Source: Dokdonella sp.
Lineage (GTDB): Bacteria > Pseudomonadota > Gammaproteobacteria > Xanthomonadales > Rhodanobacteraceae
Reading direction: 5' to 3'
DNA: 64,000 bases
Assembly (NCBI RefSeq): GCF_019634815.1
Contig: NZ_JAHCAP010000003.1
Coordinates: 62,001-126,000 of the forward strand
Shown here: piece by piece, positions 12,523 to 22,200 of the stretch
Layout of the letters: each line of letters starts with the position of its first letter
Position numbering within the stretch: position 1 is the first letter of the stretch
The notes under the pieces: model-generated
Database searches by the model: none
Seen by the model: only the letters and a program-made list of their open reading frames with translations
Told to the model about the DNA's origin: nothing
Made by a program: the position numbers and the translations under genes

Positions 12523-12599
12523 CGGGGTATAGCGCAGTCTGGTAGCGCGCCTGCTTTGGGAGCAGGATGTCGGGGGTTCAAATCCCTCTACCCCGACCA
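12523..12599 (+). tRNA. tRNA-Pro(TGG)
   Basis: 77 bases with CCA. Acceptor CGGGGTA/TACCCCG carries the C1-G72 pair typical of bacterial tRNA-Pro; anticodon loop TTTGGGA in a CCTGC/GCAGG stem gives TGG. Confidence 0.96.
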
Positions 12600-12653
12600 A
12601 ACTTGGCTGGCGCCGCGTGCCGGTGTGCGGTGGAACAATGCAAGGCTGACGAT

Positions 12654-12730
12654 GCGCCCGTAGCTCAACCGGATAGAGCATCGGCCTTCTAAGCCGACGG
12701 TTGCAGGTTCGAGTCCTGTCGGGCGCGCCA
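12654..12730 (+). tRNA. tRNA-Arg(TCT)
   Basis: 77 bases with CCA. Acceptor GCGCCCG/CGGGCGC; anticodon loop CTTCTAA in a TCGGC/GCCGA stem gives TCT, which reads AGA/AGG codons, rare in this GC-rich genome. Confidence 0.96.
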
Positions 12731-12875
12731 CCGGTTGTGATCAGGCGCTGCGTGACGGTGGGTGAGGTTGCGGAGTTCTTTGGTCGCTTGCCGCCTTCGG
12801 GCGGAAAGCGGGTGAGGCAGGATGCCGAACGGAGAACCCTGCAGGGATGCACGCAAGTCCATCCGGTTTGTTGAT

Positions 12876-12953
12876 GGTGGGCGTAGCTCAGTTGGTTAGA
12901 GTACTGGATTGTGATTCCAGTGGTCGTGGGTTCAAATCCCATCGCCCACCCCA
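12876..12953 (+). tRNA. tRNA-His(GTG)
   Basis: 78 bases counted from the extra G-1, which pairs with discriminator C73, the identity feature of tRNA-His. Acceptor GTGGGCG/CGCCCAC; anticodon loop TTGTGAT gives GTG; CCA encoded. Confidence 0.95.
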
Positions 12954-12979
12954 TTTTCGTTACAATTGATCTTTCATGT

Positions 12980-13055
12980 GGGCCGTTAGCTCAGTTGGTA
13001 GAGCAGGAGACTCTTAATCTCTTGGTCCTAGGTTCGAGTCCTAGACGGCCCACCA
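12980..13055 (+). tRNA. tRNA-Lys(CTT)
   Basis: 76 bases with CCA. Acceptor GGGCCGT/ACGGCCC; anticodon loop CTCTTAA in a GGAGA/TCTCT stem gives CTT. It lies 26 bases after tRNA-His. Confidence 0.95.
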
Positions 13056-13116
13056 TTTTCCTGACGCTGCGTACCGGTGCTTTGTGGACGGGATGCACGC
13101 GACAGAGTCCGATCGG

Positions 13117-13201
13117 GCGAAAGTGGCGAAACTGGTAGACGCACCAGATTTAGGTTCTGGCGGGGCAACCCGTGAGAGTTCGAGTCTCTCCTTTCGCACC
13201 A
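13117..13201 (+). tRNA. tRNA-Leu(TAG)
   Basis: 85 bases, class II with an extended variable arm. Acceptor GCGAAAG/CTTTCGC; anticodon loop TTTAGGT in a CCAGA/TCTGG stem gives TAG; CCA encoded. It lies directly upstream of tig. Confidence 0.96.
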
Positions 13202-13292
13202 CTGTTCTCCTGCGCGCTCTTGTCGCTGCGACCGCTCCGGCCGGCCCGGAACGCTGTCGTCCTTGCTGAACGAAGTACGCCCAGAGGACAAC

Positions 13293-14570
13293 ATGCAAGT
13301 CTCGATCGAAAATTTCGGCTCGCTTGGCCGCAAGCTCACCGTCCGTCTCCCTGCGCAGCGCCTCGAAGATCGCGTGCGCTCGCGCCTGACCGAGTTGAGC
13401 CGCACCGCGCGCATCAAGGGATTCCGCCCCGGCAAGGTGCCAGCCAAGGTGATCGAGCAGCGTTTTGGCGGCCAGGTCCGCAACGAAGCGCTGTCGGACA
13501 TGATCGGATCGAGCTTCCAGGAAGCGATCGCGCAGGAAAAGCTGCGTCCGGCGATGCAGCCGTCGATCGCGACCACGGGGCGTCCCGAGAATGGCGAAAT
13601 CGAATACACCGCCACATTCGAGGTGCTGCCGGAGATCGGCAAACTCGATGTTTCGACTATTGAGATCGCCAAGCCGGTGGCCAGCGTGACCGATGCCGAC
13701 ATCGATCAGATGATCGAGACCCTGCGGCTGCAGCGCCGCACTTGGGCGCAGGTTGAGCGTGCGGCCCGCGAAGGCGACATGGTGTTGTTCGAATACAGCG
13801 CCCAGGGTGACGGCTTCCGCCATCCCGAAAGCGGCATGGATCGGGTTGGAGCGATCCTCGGCTCCGGCGCATACGCGCGGGACCTCGAGGAGAAGATCGT
13901 CGGCCGCAGCGCGGGCGAAACCTTCAAGGCGCATGTGGACTTCCCGCAAACCGCGCGCACTCCGGCATTGGCTGGCAAGAGCGCCGATGTCGAGGTGCAT
14001 CTGGTGCGCGTGCAGGAAGCAGCCCTGCCAGCGATCGATGATGCCTTCGTGGCGAGTTTCGGCGTCAAGGAAGGCGGCATGCAGCGCTTCCGCGAAGACG
14101 TTCGTGCCAATCTCGAACGCGAGCTCAAGGGCGTGTTGATGTCGCGCCTGAAGGCCGATGCGCTCGACAAGCTGGTCTCCGCGCATCCGGAGCTGGAAAT
14201 CCCGCAGGGCCTCATCGAAGCCGAGGCGCGCCAGCTGGCACAGCAGGCCGGCGCGCAATCGGCAGAAGCCGTGGCCGACTATCACGCTGCCGCACGTCGT
14301 CGCGTGGGTGCTGGCCTGCTGATCGCCGAGCTGGCCAAGCAAAACCAGATCCGCCTCGAAGCGCAGCGCGTGCGCGAGGCTCTGACGATGATTGCTTCGA
14401 CCTACGAGGAGCCGCAGCAGGTCATTGAACTGTATTCACGTGATCCCCAGTTGATGAATGCGCTGCAGAACCGCGTGATGGAGGACCAAGTCGTGGAATG
14501 GCTGGCCGAGCACGCCAAATGCAGCGAACAGTCCCTGAGCTTCAACGACGTCATGCGGCCCGGCGCCTGA
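13293..14570 (+). CDS. tig: Trigger factor (ribosome-associated chaperone)
   Basis: Ribosome-bound chaperone and peptidyl-prolyl isomerase meeting nascent chains at the exit tunnel. 425 aa. The ATG at 13293 ([20 protein letters not shown]) has AGAGGA 5 bases upstream; the frame stays open ten codons earlier without homology. The N-terminal ribosome-binding loop [17 protein letters not shown] is intact. A central FKBP-type domain lies around residues 155-240, and the C-terminal helical arms end near [20 protein letters not shown] and [10 protein letters not shown]. It is followed by clpP after 26 bases, the standard tig-clpP-clpX order. Confidence 0.95.
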   Translation: MQVSIENFGSLGRKLTVRLPAQRLEDRVRSRLTELSRTARIKGFRPGKVPAKVIEQRFGGQVRNEALSDMIGSSFQEAIAQEKLRPAMQPSIATTGRPENGEIEYTATFEVLPEIGKLDVSTIEIAKPVASVTDADIDQMIETLRLQRRTWAQVERAAREGDMVLFEYSAQGDGFRHPESGMDRVGAILGSGAYARDLEEKIVGRSAGETFKAHVDFPQTARTPALAGKSADVEVHLVRVQEAALPAIDDAFVASFGVKEGGMQRFREDVRANLERELKGVLMSRLKADALDKLVSAHPELEIPQGLIEAEARQLAQQAGAQSAEAVADYHAAARRRVGAGLLIAELAKQNQIRLEAQRVREALTMIASTYEEPQQVIELYSRDPQLMNALQNRVMEDQVVEWLAEHAKCSEQSLSFNDVMRPGA

Positions 14571-14596
14571 GTGCGATTGCGGCCCGGGAGAGAACC

Positions 14597-15232
14597 ATGT
14601 CCAGCCTGATCACGCCTGCCACCAGTCTCAACCTCGTGCCGATGGTGGTCGAACAGACCTCGCGCGGCGAGCGTGCCTACGACATCTATTCGCGTCTGCT
14701 CAAGGAACGAGTGGTGTTTTGCGTCGGCCCGATCGACGATTACATGGCCAATGTGATCGTCGCGCAGCTGTTGTTCCTGGAGTCGGAGAATCCGGACAAG
14801 GACATCAACCTCTACATCAACAGTCCCGGCGGTGTCGTCACCGCCGGACTGGCGATCTACGACACCATGCAGTACATCCGCTGTGACGTCAGCACGATGT
14901 GCATCGGTCAGGCGGCCAGCGCAGCGTCGTTGCTGTTGATGGCGGGCGCCAAGGGCAAGCGCTATGCGCTGCCCAATTCGCGGGTGATGATCCACCAGCC
15001 GTCGGGCGGGGCGCAGGGGCAGGCTACGGATATCGAAATCCAGGCCCGCGAGATTCTCTACCTGCGCAGCCGGCTCAATGACATCTATGTCAAGCACACC
15101 GGCCAGCCGATCGAACAGATCGAGCGCGACATGGAGCGCGACCGTTTCATGAGCGGAGAGGCTGCCAAGGCCTACGGCCTCATCGACGCCGTGCTCGATC
15201 GACGCCCGGCGGAAGCCGCGCCGACCGCCTAA
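14597..15232 (+). CDS. clpP: ATP-dependent Clp protease proteolytic subunit
   Basis: Tetradecameric serine protease chamber that degrades substrates unfolded by ClpX or ClpA. 211 aa from the ATG at 14597. Catalytic triad: Ser108 in GQAASAAS, His133 in MIHQPSGG, and the Asp of the ERDRFMS segment. A short propeptide-like N-terminus precedes [20 protein letters not shown]. clpX follows 104 bases later. Confidence 0.96.
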   Translation: MSSLITPATSLNLVPMVVEQTSRGERAYDIYSRLLKERVVFCVGPIDDYMANVIVAQLLFLESENPDKDINLYINSPGGVVTAGLAIYDTMQYIRCDVSTMCIGQAASAASLLLMAGAKGKRYALPNSRVMIHQPSGGAQGQATDIEIQAREILYLRSRLNDIYVKHTGQPIEQIERDMERDRFMSGEAAKAYGLIDAVLDRRPAEAAPTA

Positions 15233-15336
15233 GCGATTGATTCGGCGTTTGTAATCCCTTGCAGACGCGGGCCCGGGGCGGCTCGCGCGCTGTGTTATCC
15301 TGCGCCCGCATTTGCGACAAGTTCCAGAGGCAACGC

Positions 15337-16614
15337 ATGACCGAAGACCGGCAAGGCCGAGCGGGCGACAGCGGCAAGATTCTGTACTGCTCGTTCTGCG
15401 GCAAGAGCCAGCATGAAGTCCGCAAGCTGATCGCGGGCCCGTCGGTGTTCATCTGCGATGAATGCGTCGAACTGTGCAACGACATCATCCGCGAGGAACT
15501 CGAGGAAAAGGCCTCGACTTCGCGCAGCGACCTGCCCAAGCCGGCCGAGATTCTCGAGGTGCTCGACCAGTACGTGGTCGGGCAGGCGCGCGCCAAGAAG
15601 GTGCTCGCAGTCGCCGTCTACAATCACTACAAGCGACTCGAATCGCGCAGCCGCAGCGACGATGTCGAGCTGGCCAAGTCGAACATCCTGCTGGTCGGCC
15701 CGACCGGTTCGGGCAAGACCTTGCTCGCCGACACGCTCGCGCGCCTGCTCAATGTGCCGTTCACGATTGCCGACGCGACCACGCTGACCGAAGCCGGTTA
15801 CGTCGGCGAGGACGTCGAGAACATCATCCAGAAGCTGCTGCAGAAGTGCGACTACGACGTCGACAAGGCGCAGAGCGGCATTGTCTACATCGACGAGATC
15901 GACAAGATTTCGCGCAAGAGCGAAAACCCGTCGATCACGCGCGACGTTTCGGGTGAGGGCGTGCAGCAGGCGTTGCTCAAGCTCATCGAGGGCACCATCG
16001 CCTCGGTGCCGCCGCAGGGCGGGCGCAAGCATCCGCAGCAGGAGTTCCTGCAGGTCGACACCAAGAACGTGCTGTTCATCGTCGGCGGTGCGTTTGCCGG
16101 ACTCGAGAAGATCATCCAGCAGCGTTCCGAAGCGACTGGCATCGGCTTCAATGCCGAAGTGCGCAGCAAGGATCGCCAATCCGACGCCGTCAAATTGCTC
16201 GCCGATGTGCAGCCCGAGGATCTCGTCAAGTTCGGCCTGATTCCCGAGCTGGTCGGGCGCCTGCCGGTGGTGGCCACGCTCGAGGAGCTCGACGAGCCGG
16301 CTCTGGTGAAGATCCTCACCGAGCCCAAGAACGCGATCACCAAGCAATACAAGAAGCTGTTCGAAATGGAAGGTGCGGAACTGGAGTTCCGCCCCGACGC
16401 GCTCACCGCGATTGCGCGCAAGGCGATCAAGCGCAAGACCGGCGCGCGTGGTTTGCGCACGATTCTCGAACAGGTGCTGCTCGACACCATGTTCAACCTG
16501 CCTTCGCTCGAACACGTGAGCAAGGTCGTGGTCGACGAGGCCGTGATCAATGGTCAGGCCGAGCCTTACCTGATTTATCGCGGCAACATGCAGAACCGCG
16601 CCGCCTCCGAGTGA
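15337..16614 (+). CDS. clpX: ATP-dependent Clp protease ATP-binding subunit ClpX
   Basis: AAA+ unfoldase hexamer that recognises tagged proteins and feeds ClpP. 425 aa. The N-terminal C4 zinc-binding domain has Cys18, 21, 40 and 43. Walker A GPTGSGKT lies at residues 121-128, Walker B is in [10 protein letters not shown], the pore loop is GYVGEDV, and the ClpP-docking IGF-type loop is visible as [10 protein letters not shown]. The ATG at 15337 is chosen at the start of homology; the frame is open 26 codons upstream. It belongs to the tig-clpP-clpX-lon block. Confidence 0.96.
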   Translation: MTEDRQGRAGDSGKILYCSFCGKSQHEVRKLIAGPSVFICDECVELCNDIIREELEEKASTSRSDLPKPAEILEVLDQYVVGQARAKKVLAVAVYNHYKRLESRSRSDDVELAKSNILLVGPTGSGKTLLADTLARLLNVPFTIADATTLTEAGYVGEDVENIIQKLLQKCDYDVDKAQSGIVYIDEIDKISRKSENPSITRDVSGEGVQQALLKLIEGTIASVPPQGGRKHPQQEFLQVDTKNVLFIVGGAFAGLEKIIQQRSEATGIGFNAEVRSKDRQSDAVKLLADVQPEDLVKFGLIPELVGRLPVVATLEELDEPALVKILTEPKNAITKQYKKLFEMEGAELEFRPDALTAIARKAIKRKTGARGLRTILEQVLLDTMFNLPSLEHVSKVVVDEAVINGQAEPYLIYRGNMQNRAASE

Positions 16615-16848
16615 TCCCGACGATGGGCCGGATTCGCCACGTGCCGTGCGCAGTGCGCGGGTTGCGGTTCGGTTGAGCCGGCAAACACGCGCTGATCTGC
16701 CTGCCGGGTCCTGCCGGGCCTCCCGATTGACCTCCGCTTCGGCCGCTCAGGCTTGCAATCCCCGTCACCAATCCTCACTTGACGAATGACCGGACTGGCG
16801 ACAGGCTGGCCCCGGCATCGCACATGTCCCTTGGAGTCTTTTGCGCAG

Positions 16849-19305
16849 ATGAGCGAGAAAACCGCCAGACCAGACCGTCCCACCGATCCCGTTGAATTGC
16901 CGGTGCTCCCGCTGCGCGACGTGGTCGTGTTTCCGCACATGGTGACGCCACTGTTTGTCGGGCGCGAGAAATCGGTGCGCGCGCTGGAAAGTGCGATGGC
17001 CGGCGACAAGAAGATCCTGTTGGTCGCCCAGCGCAGCCCCGACGTGGATGATCCCGGTGAGGCCGATCTGTACAAGATCGGCACCGTGGCCAGCGTGCTG
17101 CAGCTGCTCAAGTTGCCTGATGGCACCATCAAGGTGCTGGTCGAAGGGCTCGATCGCGCCGAAATCGTCGCTTTCGGGATGCGCGATGGTCTACTCGCTG
17201 CACACGTCCACACGCTTGAGCCCGCCTATACGCGCAGCGAGCGCGAAATCGGCGTGATCGGCCGCCAGCTGATCAGCAATTTCGAACAGCTCGTCAAACT
17301 TTCACGCAAGATTCCGCCGGAGCTGCTGTCCACGCTCGGCGGCATCGAGGATCCGTCACGCCTGGCCGACACCATTGCCACCCACCTTGGTGTGCAGGTC
17401 GCTGACAAGCAGAGGCTGCTCGAAGCCTGCGATGTCGCCGACCGACAGGAGCAGCTGGTTGGTCTTGTCGATGGTGAAATCGACGTGTTGCAGATCGAGA
17501 AGCGCATTCGTGGTCGCGTCAAGACGCAGATGGAGAAGAGTCAGCGCGAGTACTACCTCAACGAACAAATGAAGGCGATCCAGAAGGAACTGGGTGACAC
17601 CGAGGAAGGCAGCAACGAATCCGAGGAGTTGTCGCGCAAGATCAAGGCCGCGGGCATGCCCAAGGCGGTCGAGGCCAAGGCGCGGACCGAGCTCAACAAG
17701 CTCAAGCAGATGTCGCCGATGTCTGCCGAAGCGACCGTCGTGCGCAACTATGTCGAGGCGCTGCTGGGTGTGCCGTGGAAGCGGCGCAGCAAGGTGCGGC
17801 GTGATCTGCAGCGTGCCCAGGACGTGCTCGATGCCGACCATTACGGCCTCGAGAAGGTCAAGGAACGGATCGTCGAGTACCTCGCCGTGCAGCAGCGCGT
17901 GCACAAGATGAAGGGGCCGATCCTGTGCCTGGTCGGCCCGCCGGGCGTGGGCAAGACTTCACTCGGGCAATCGATTGCCAAGGCGACCAACCGCAAGTTC
18001 GTGCGCATGTCGCTCGGCGGCGTGCGTGACGAAGCGGAGATTCGTGGTCATCGGCGCACCTACATCGGCTCGATGCCCGGGCGCATCATCCAGAACCTGT
18101 CCAAGATCGGCTCGAAGAATCCGCTGTTCGTGCTCGACGAGATCGACAAGATGTCGATGGACTTCCGTGGCGATCCTTCGGCGGCGTTGCTCGAAGTACT
18201 CGATCCGGAGCAAAACCATGCCTTTGCCGATCATTATCTCGAGGTCGATGTCGATCTCTCCGAGGTGATGTGGATTGCCACCGCGAATTCGCTGAACATT
18301 CCACCGGCACTGGCCGACCGCATGGAGATTATCCGCATTCCCGGTTACACCGAGGACGAGAAGCTCAACATCGCCGAGCGTTATCTCGTACCCAAGCAGC
18401 TCAAGGCCAATGGTCTCAAGGAAGCGGAGTTCGCCATCGCCACCGAAGCCTTGCGCGACATCGTGCGCTACTACACGCGCGAGTCGGGCGTACGCAATCT
18501 GGATCGGGAGATTTCCAAGATCTGTCGCAAGGTGGTCAAGGAGATCAGTCTTGCCGCGAGCAAGGCCGCGGAAAAGGGCAAGGAGAAAAGCGAGCGTCGC
18601 CGCAAGGTGTCGGTGACGTCGAAGAATCTAGACAACTACCTCGGTGTGCGCCGCTTCACTTATGGCCGTGCCGAACAGCAAAACGAAATCGGTCTGGTGA
18701 CCGGTCTGGCCTGGACCGAGGTGGGCGGCGACCTGCTCAGCATCGAAGCCACGGTGGTGCCCGGCAAAGGCAAGCTGCTGCACACCGGTCAACTTGGTGA
18801 TGTCATGCAGGAGTCGATTCAGGCCGCGCTGAGCGTGGTGCGCGGCCGCGCCTCCGGATTCGGTCTCGATCCGGATTTCCACCAGAAGCTCGATATCCAC
18901 GTGCATGTGCCCGAGGGGGCGACGCCCAAGGATGGACCGAGCGCGGGCATTGCGATGTGTACCGCGCTGGTCTCGGTGCTTACGCGCATTCCGGTGCGTT
19001 CGGAAGTGGCGATGACCGGCGAGATCACCTTGCGCGGTCGCGTGCTGCCCATCGGTGGTCTCAAGGAAAAGCTGCTCGCAGCGCATCGCGGCGGAATCAC
19101 CACCGTGATCATTCCGGAGGAAAATGCCAAGGACTTGGCTGACATTCCGAAGAATGTCACGGCGTCGCTGCAGATCCACCCGGTTCGCTGGATCGACGAG
19201 GTGCTCGACATTGCACTCGAACACCCGGTGCCCAAGCCGGAAGGCGTGGAGCCCGAGGCTGCGCGTGTGGCGACTGATCCGCAGGAAGGTGCCCGCGCGC
19301 ATTGA
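16849..19305 (+). CDS. lon: ATP-dependent protease Lon
   Basis: Homohexameric AAA+ protease for misfolded and short-lived regulatory proteins. 818 aa. N-terminal substrate-binding domain ([20 protein letters not shown]), AAA+ module with Walker A GPPGVGKT at residues 363-370, and C-terminal Ser-Lys protease domain with catalytic Ser698 in DGPSAGIAM and Lys741 in GGLKEK. A short Lys/Glu/Arg-rich insertion (about residues 565-585) links the ATPase and protease parts. TTGGAG 18 to 13 bases upstream supports the ATG at 16849. A 234-base gap separates it from clpX, so it probably has its own promoter; I saw no clear sigma-32 match there. Confidence 0.96.
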   Translation: MSEKTARPDRPTDPVELPVLPLRDVVVFPHMVTPLFVGREKSVRALESAMAGDKKILLVAQRSPDVDDPGEADLYKIGTVASVLQLLKLPDGTIKVLVEGLDRAEIVAFGMRDGLLAAHVHTLEPAYTRSEREIGVIGRQLISNFEQLVKLSRKIPPELLSTLGGIEDPSRLADTIATHLGVQVADKQRLLEACDVADRQEQLVGLVDGEIDVLQIEKRIRGRVKTQMEKSQREYYLNEQMKAIQKELGDTEEGSNESEELSRKIKAAGMPKAVEAKARTELNKLKQMSPMSAEATVVRNYVEALLGVPWKRRSKVRRDLQRAQDVLDADHYGLEKVKERIVEYLAVQQRVHKMKGPILCLVGPPGVGKTSLGQSIAKATNRKFVRMSLGGVRDEAEIRGHRRTYIGSMPGRIIQNLSKIGSKNPLFVLDEIDKMSMDFRGDPSAALLEVLDPEQNHAFADHYLEVDVDLSEVMWIATANSLNIPPALADRMEIIRIPGYTEDEKLNIAERYLVPKQLKANGLKEAEFAIATEALRDIVRYYTRESGVRNLDREISKICRKVVKEISLAASKAAEKGKEKSERRRKVSVTSKNLDNYLGVRRFTYGRAEQQNEIGLVTGLAWTEVGGDLLSIEATVVPGKGKLLHTGQLGDVMQESIQAALSVVRGRASGFGLDPDFHQKLDIHVHVPEGATPKDGPSAGIAMCTALVSVLTRIPVRSEVAMTGEITLRGRVLPIGGLKEKLLAAHRGGITTVIIPEENAKDLADIPKNVTASLQIHPVRWIDEVLDIALEHPVPKPEGVEPEAARVATDPQEGARAH

Positions 19306-19401
19306 CCGGCGTGATCTCGTGCCAAGCGCTCCGAAACTCTCCGGACCCGTGCACGCCGGCCTGCGGCAAGCGCTGAAAGAGCGCTCCGCGATGCGAAAAG
19401 C

Positions 19402-19422
19402 GCCTGATATAGCAGGCTTTTT
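19402..19422 (+). terminator. Rho-independent terminator after lon
   Basis: GCCTG-ATATAG-CAGGC followed by TTTTT, with flanking A-run, about 97 bases after the lon stop and just before the putative hupB promoter. Confidence 0.8.
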
Positions 19423-19425
19423 CGG

Positions 19426-19454
19426 TTGCGTGCTCACAGGGTCACTGGTATAAA
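19426..19454 (+). promoter_or_regulatory. Putative hupB promoter
   Basis: TTGCGT (19426) and TATAAA (19449) with 17-base spacing, immediately after the lon terminator, giving a leader of about 138 bases for hupB. Confidence 0.6.
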
Positions 19455-19598
19455 GTCGGCGCTGCGATCCAGGTGACAGACAGTGTCCGGGCGATTGCGG
19501 ATAAATGGACGCGTTGATTGTCTGGTGCGGATTGGCCGACTGCGCGCTCCGATTCTGATCGAATTCTGCGGAGCGACCGTTCCGCGCAGGAGCATTCA

Positions 19599-19871
19599 AT
19601 GAACAAAGGTGACCTTGTCAACGCCATGGCCGATGGTTCGGGCCTGTCCAAAGCCGATGCAGAGCGCGCTCTGGACGCCATGATCGACGCCATCAAGACG
19701 TGCCTGCAGGGTGGCGGTGAAGTTTCGCTGGTCGGATTTGGCGCCTTCATCGTGCGTCCACGTGCAGCACGCACCGGCCGCAATCCGCGCACGGGCGAGG
19801 AAATCACGATTCCCGCATCGAAGGTGCCGGCGTTCCGCCCGGGCAAGGCACTCAAGGACGCGGTCGCCTGA
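19599..19871 (+). CDS. hupB: DNA-binding protein HU-beta
   Basis: Nucleoid-associated histone-like dimer that bends DNA without sequence preference. 90 aa. The opening [11 protein letters not shown], the arm segment [20 protein letters not shown] with the intercalating Pro in RNPRTGEEI, and the end [13 protein letters not shown] are all family-typical. The ATG at 19599 follows GCAGGAG 6 bases upstream. The order lon-hupB-tRNA-Val-ppiD is conserved in xanthomonads and pseudomonads. Confidence 0.96.
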   Translation: MNKGDLVNAMADGSGLSKADAERALDAMIDAIKTCLQGGGEVSLVGFGAFIVRPRAARTGRNPRTGEEITIPASKVPAFRPGKALKDAVA

Positions 19872-19881
19872 AGCCGACGCA

Positions 19882-19906
19882 GCCGGCGGACTTCCGGTCC
19901 GTCGGC
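19882..19906 (+). terminator. GC-rich hairpin after hupB
   Basis: GCCGGCGGAC and GTCCGTCGGC form a 10-bp stem with one G-T pair around a 5-base loop, 10 bases after the hupB stop. It has no T-run, so termination is only possible, not certain. Confidence 0.4.
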
Positions 19907-19982
19907 GCAATCTGCCTGCTTGGCGACGAGGTCGGTGAAGATCGGTTTGCATCTTCGCTCCACGGACAATTGCGGCTGCGGC

Positions 19983-20057
19983 GGGTGCTTAGCTCAGCGG
20001 TAGAGCGTCGCCCTTACAAGGCGAGGGTCGGGGGTTCGAAACCCTCAGCACCCACCA
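19983..20057 (+). tRNA. tRNA-Val(TAC)
   Basis: 75 bases with CCA. Acceptor GGGTGCT/AGCACCC; anticodon loop CTTACAA in a TCGCC/GGCGA stem gives TAC. It sits between hupB and ppiD. Confidence 0.96.
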
Positions 20058-20093
20058 TCCGCGATCCCGCGCCCGAAACGAGGCGATCGCGAC

Positions 20094-20119
20094 AAGGCGC
20101 CTGCGATGGCGCCTTTGTT
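20094..20119 (+). terminator. Terminator after tRNA-Val
   Basis: AAGGCGCC-TGCGAT-GGCGCCTT, an 8-bp perfect stem followed by TTGTTGT, 37 bases after the tRNA. Confidence 0.8.
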
Positions 20120-20133
20120 GTGTGGCAAGTCCG

Positions 20134-20161
20134 TTCGCAGGCAGTGGCGACACCGTACAAT
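20134..20161 (+). promoter_or_regulatory. Possible ppiD promoter
   Basis: TACAAT (20156) is a good -10 element; the best -35 is TTCGCA (20134) with 16-base spacing. It lies between the tRNA-Val terminator and ppiD. Confidence 0.4.
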
Positions 20162-20230
20162 GCGCGATTGTCTTGAACTTTCCCGGCCGCATGGCCGCTT
20201 GTTGAACTTCCAGAATCAGGTTTCCAGCCC

Positions 20231-22156
20231 ATGTTGAAGATGCTTCGCGGCAAGTACTCCAAGCTGATGGTGCAAATTGTACTTGTATTGATCACGATCG
20301 GATTCTCGTTCTTCGGCGTCGAGAGCTATTTCGTTTCGCGCATCAATACCGACGTTGCCACAGTCGATGGCGTTTCGATCAGCCAGGAAGTTTTCCGCGA
20401 GCGCTTCGGCCAGTATCGCCAGATGCTGGCGCAGCAGATGGGACAGGGCGCTGATCTGAGCGTCCTCGATCGCCCCGAGGTCAAGGCCGGCTTTCTCAAC
20501 CAGTTGATCGACGAGCAAGCGCTGATGGAAGCCAACGATTCCCTCGGCATCGTGGTGCCTGCCGCTTCGATCCGTGACGAAATCGCCAAGATTCCAGCCT
20601 TTCAGGTCGACGGCAAGTTCGATGCCGAGCAGTACAAACTTGCCCTGATGTCGATCGGCAAGAGCCCGCTCGGTTTCGAAGATGAAGTGCGCCGCAATCT
20701 CGCTGCTCGCCAATTGCCGATGCAGATCGCCGGTTCGGTGATCGTTACCGATGCGCAGATCGACGACTACCTGCGCCTGCGTGATGAACGGCGCGACTTC
20801 CGTTTCATCAAGCTTGACAAACCCGTGCCCAAGGACACGGAAGTCAAGCAGGACGAGCTCGAAAGCTGGTTCAAGGCGCACCAGGCCGAATTCATGGTGC
20901 CCGAGCGCGTAGCCATCGAGTATGTTGAACTCGACGCGAGCAAGATTCCGTTCAATGATACCCCCGACGACAGCGTGCTCAAGGAACGCTACGAAAAGGA
21001 AAAGGCACGTTTCGTCACGGCCGAGCAGCGCGAGGCATCGCACATTCTCATCAAGGTCGGCGGCAAGGGCGGGCCAGACGAGCAGAAGGCGGCTTTGGCC
21101 AAGGCCGAGGACATCGAGAAGCAACTCAAGGAAGGCAAGGACTTTGCGGCGCTCGCCAAGCAGTATTCGGACGACCTGGGTTCGAAGAACCAGGGTGGTG
21201 ATCTTGGTTGGCTCGACAAGGGAGTGACCGAGGAAGCCTTCGAAAATGCCCTGTTCGCGCTCGAAAAGGGCAAGATTTCTGCGCCCGTGCTTGGCAGCGA
21301 GGGTTACCACATCATCGAACTGCGTGATGTGCGGCCAGGCAAGACGCGCAGCTTCGACGAGGTCAAGCCGGAACTGCTCACCGAATACCGCAATGGCGAG
21401 CGCGACCGCCTGTACTCTGAAAAGGCCGGACGTCTCACCGATATGGCCTATCAGGATCCGTCCTCGCTCGAAGGCGTGGCCAGGGAACTGGGCCTCACGA
21501 TCCAGAAGGCGGGTCCGTTCCCGCGCATGGGCGGCGCCGGCATCGCCGGCAATCCGGCGGTGATCAAGGCGGCGTTCTCCGACAGCGTGCTGGTGCAGAA
21601 GAACAATTCCGATCCAATCGATCTGGGCTCAAGTCACATCATCGTCCTGCGCGACACCGAACATCTGGCAGCGAAACCACAGCCACTCGCCGATGTCGCC
21701 GACCAGGTGCGTGCGCGCATTCTTGCCGAACGTCTTGTGCAGCAAGCCAAGGCGCATGCCGACAGCCTGTTCGCCGAACTGGGCAAGGGCAGTACCCTCG
21801 ATGCCGTGGCTGCCGGCAATGGTCTCAAGGTCGAGGACAAGCAGGGCATCGGTCGTGATGCCGCCACGCTGGACAGCGCCCTGGTCAAGGCCGTGTTCAC
21901 GATGCCGCGCGGGCAGGATGGCAAGCCGAGCCGCGAACTCGTGAGCTTGGGCGGTGATGCCTATGCGCTGGTCGAGCTGACCGGCGTTACCGAGGGCAAT
22001 CCCGCTACGCTCGATGCCAAGACGCGTGAAGCGGCCGGCAACACCTTGCGCCAAGGCTTGTCGATGCTCGCCACTACCGAGTTCATTGCCTCACTGCGCA
22101 AGAACGCCAACATCAAGCGCTACGAGAGCCGTCTCAGCGACCAGACGGCCGAGTAG
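20231..22156 (+). CDS. ppiD: Peptidyl-prolyl isomerase/chaperone PpiD (SurA N-terminal type)
   Basis: Inner-membrane-anchored periplasmic chaperone near the SecYEG exit, assisting outer-membrane protein folding. 641 aa. N-terminal membrane anchor at about residues 12-32 (LMVQIVLVLITIGFSFFGVE). A SurA-like N-domain contains QLIDEQALMEANDSLGI. A single parvulin domain (about 260-365) includes REASHILIK, FAALAKQYSDD and GGDLGWLDKG. A second, degenerate parvulin-like region lies toward the C-terminus. The frame opens cleanly at the ATG at 20231 after the putative promoter. Confidence 0.93.
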   Translation: MLKMLRGKYSKLMVQIVLVLITIGFSFFGVESYFVSRINTDVATVDGVSISQEVFRERFGQYRQMLAQQMGQGADLSVLDRPEVKAGFLNQLIDEQALMEANDSLGIVVPAASIRDEIAKIPAFQVDGKFDAEQYKLALMSIGKSPLGFEDEVRRNLAARQLPMQIAGSVIVTDAQIDDYLRLRDERRDFRFIKLDKPVPKDTEVKQDELESWFKAHQAEFMVPERVAIEYVELDASKIPFNDTPDDSVLKERYEKEKARFVTAEQREASHILIKVGGKGGPDEQKAALAKAEDIEKQLKEGKDFAALAKQYSDDLGSKNQGGDLGWLDKGVTEEAFENALFALEKGKISAPVLGSEGYHIIELRDVRPGKTRSFDEVKPELLTEYRNGERDRLYSEKAGRLTDMAYQDPSSLEGVARELGLTIQKAGPFPRMGGAGIAGNPAVIKAAFSDSVLVQKNNSDPIDLGSSHIIVLRDTEHLAAKPQPLADVADQVRARILAERLVQQAKAHADSLFAELGKGSTLDAVAAGNGLKVEDKQGIGRDAATLDSALVKAVFTMPRGQDGKPSRELVSLGGDAYALVELTGVTEGNPATLDAKTREAAGNTLRQGLSMLATTEFIASLRKNANIKRYESRLSDQTAE

Positions 22157-22171
22157 GCGCGCCGTTTCGCC

Positions 22172-22198
22172 GTGGCGGCACCAACGCGCCGCCGCCAC
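22172..22198. terminator. Hairpin between convergent ppiD and GT41-like gene
   Basis: GTGGCGGC and GCCGCCAC form an 8-bp perfect stem around an 11-base loop in the 44-base gap between convergent stops. It could serve both strands; no U-run. Confidence 0.4.
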
Positions 22199-22200
22199 AC

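Noticed and set aside
12078..12954. Minus-strand frames across the tRNA array
   Set aside because: They read through tRNA genes; the apparent repeated peptide motifs are just translations of conserved tRNA sequence.
16615..16848. Sigma-32 heat-shock promoter for lon
   Set aside because: A CTTG-like and a CCCC-like stretch occur, but spacing and sequence do not fit the consensus well enough.
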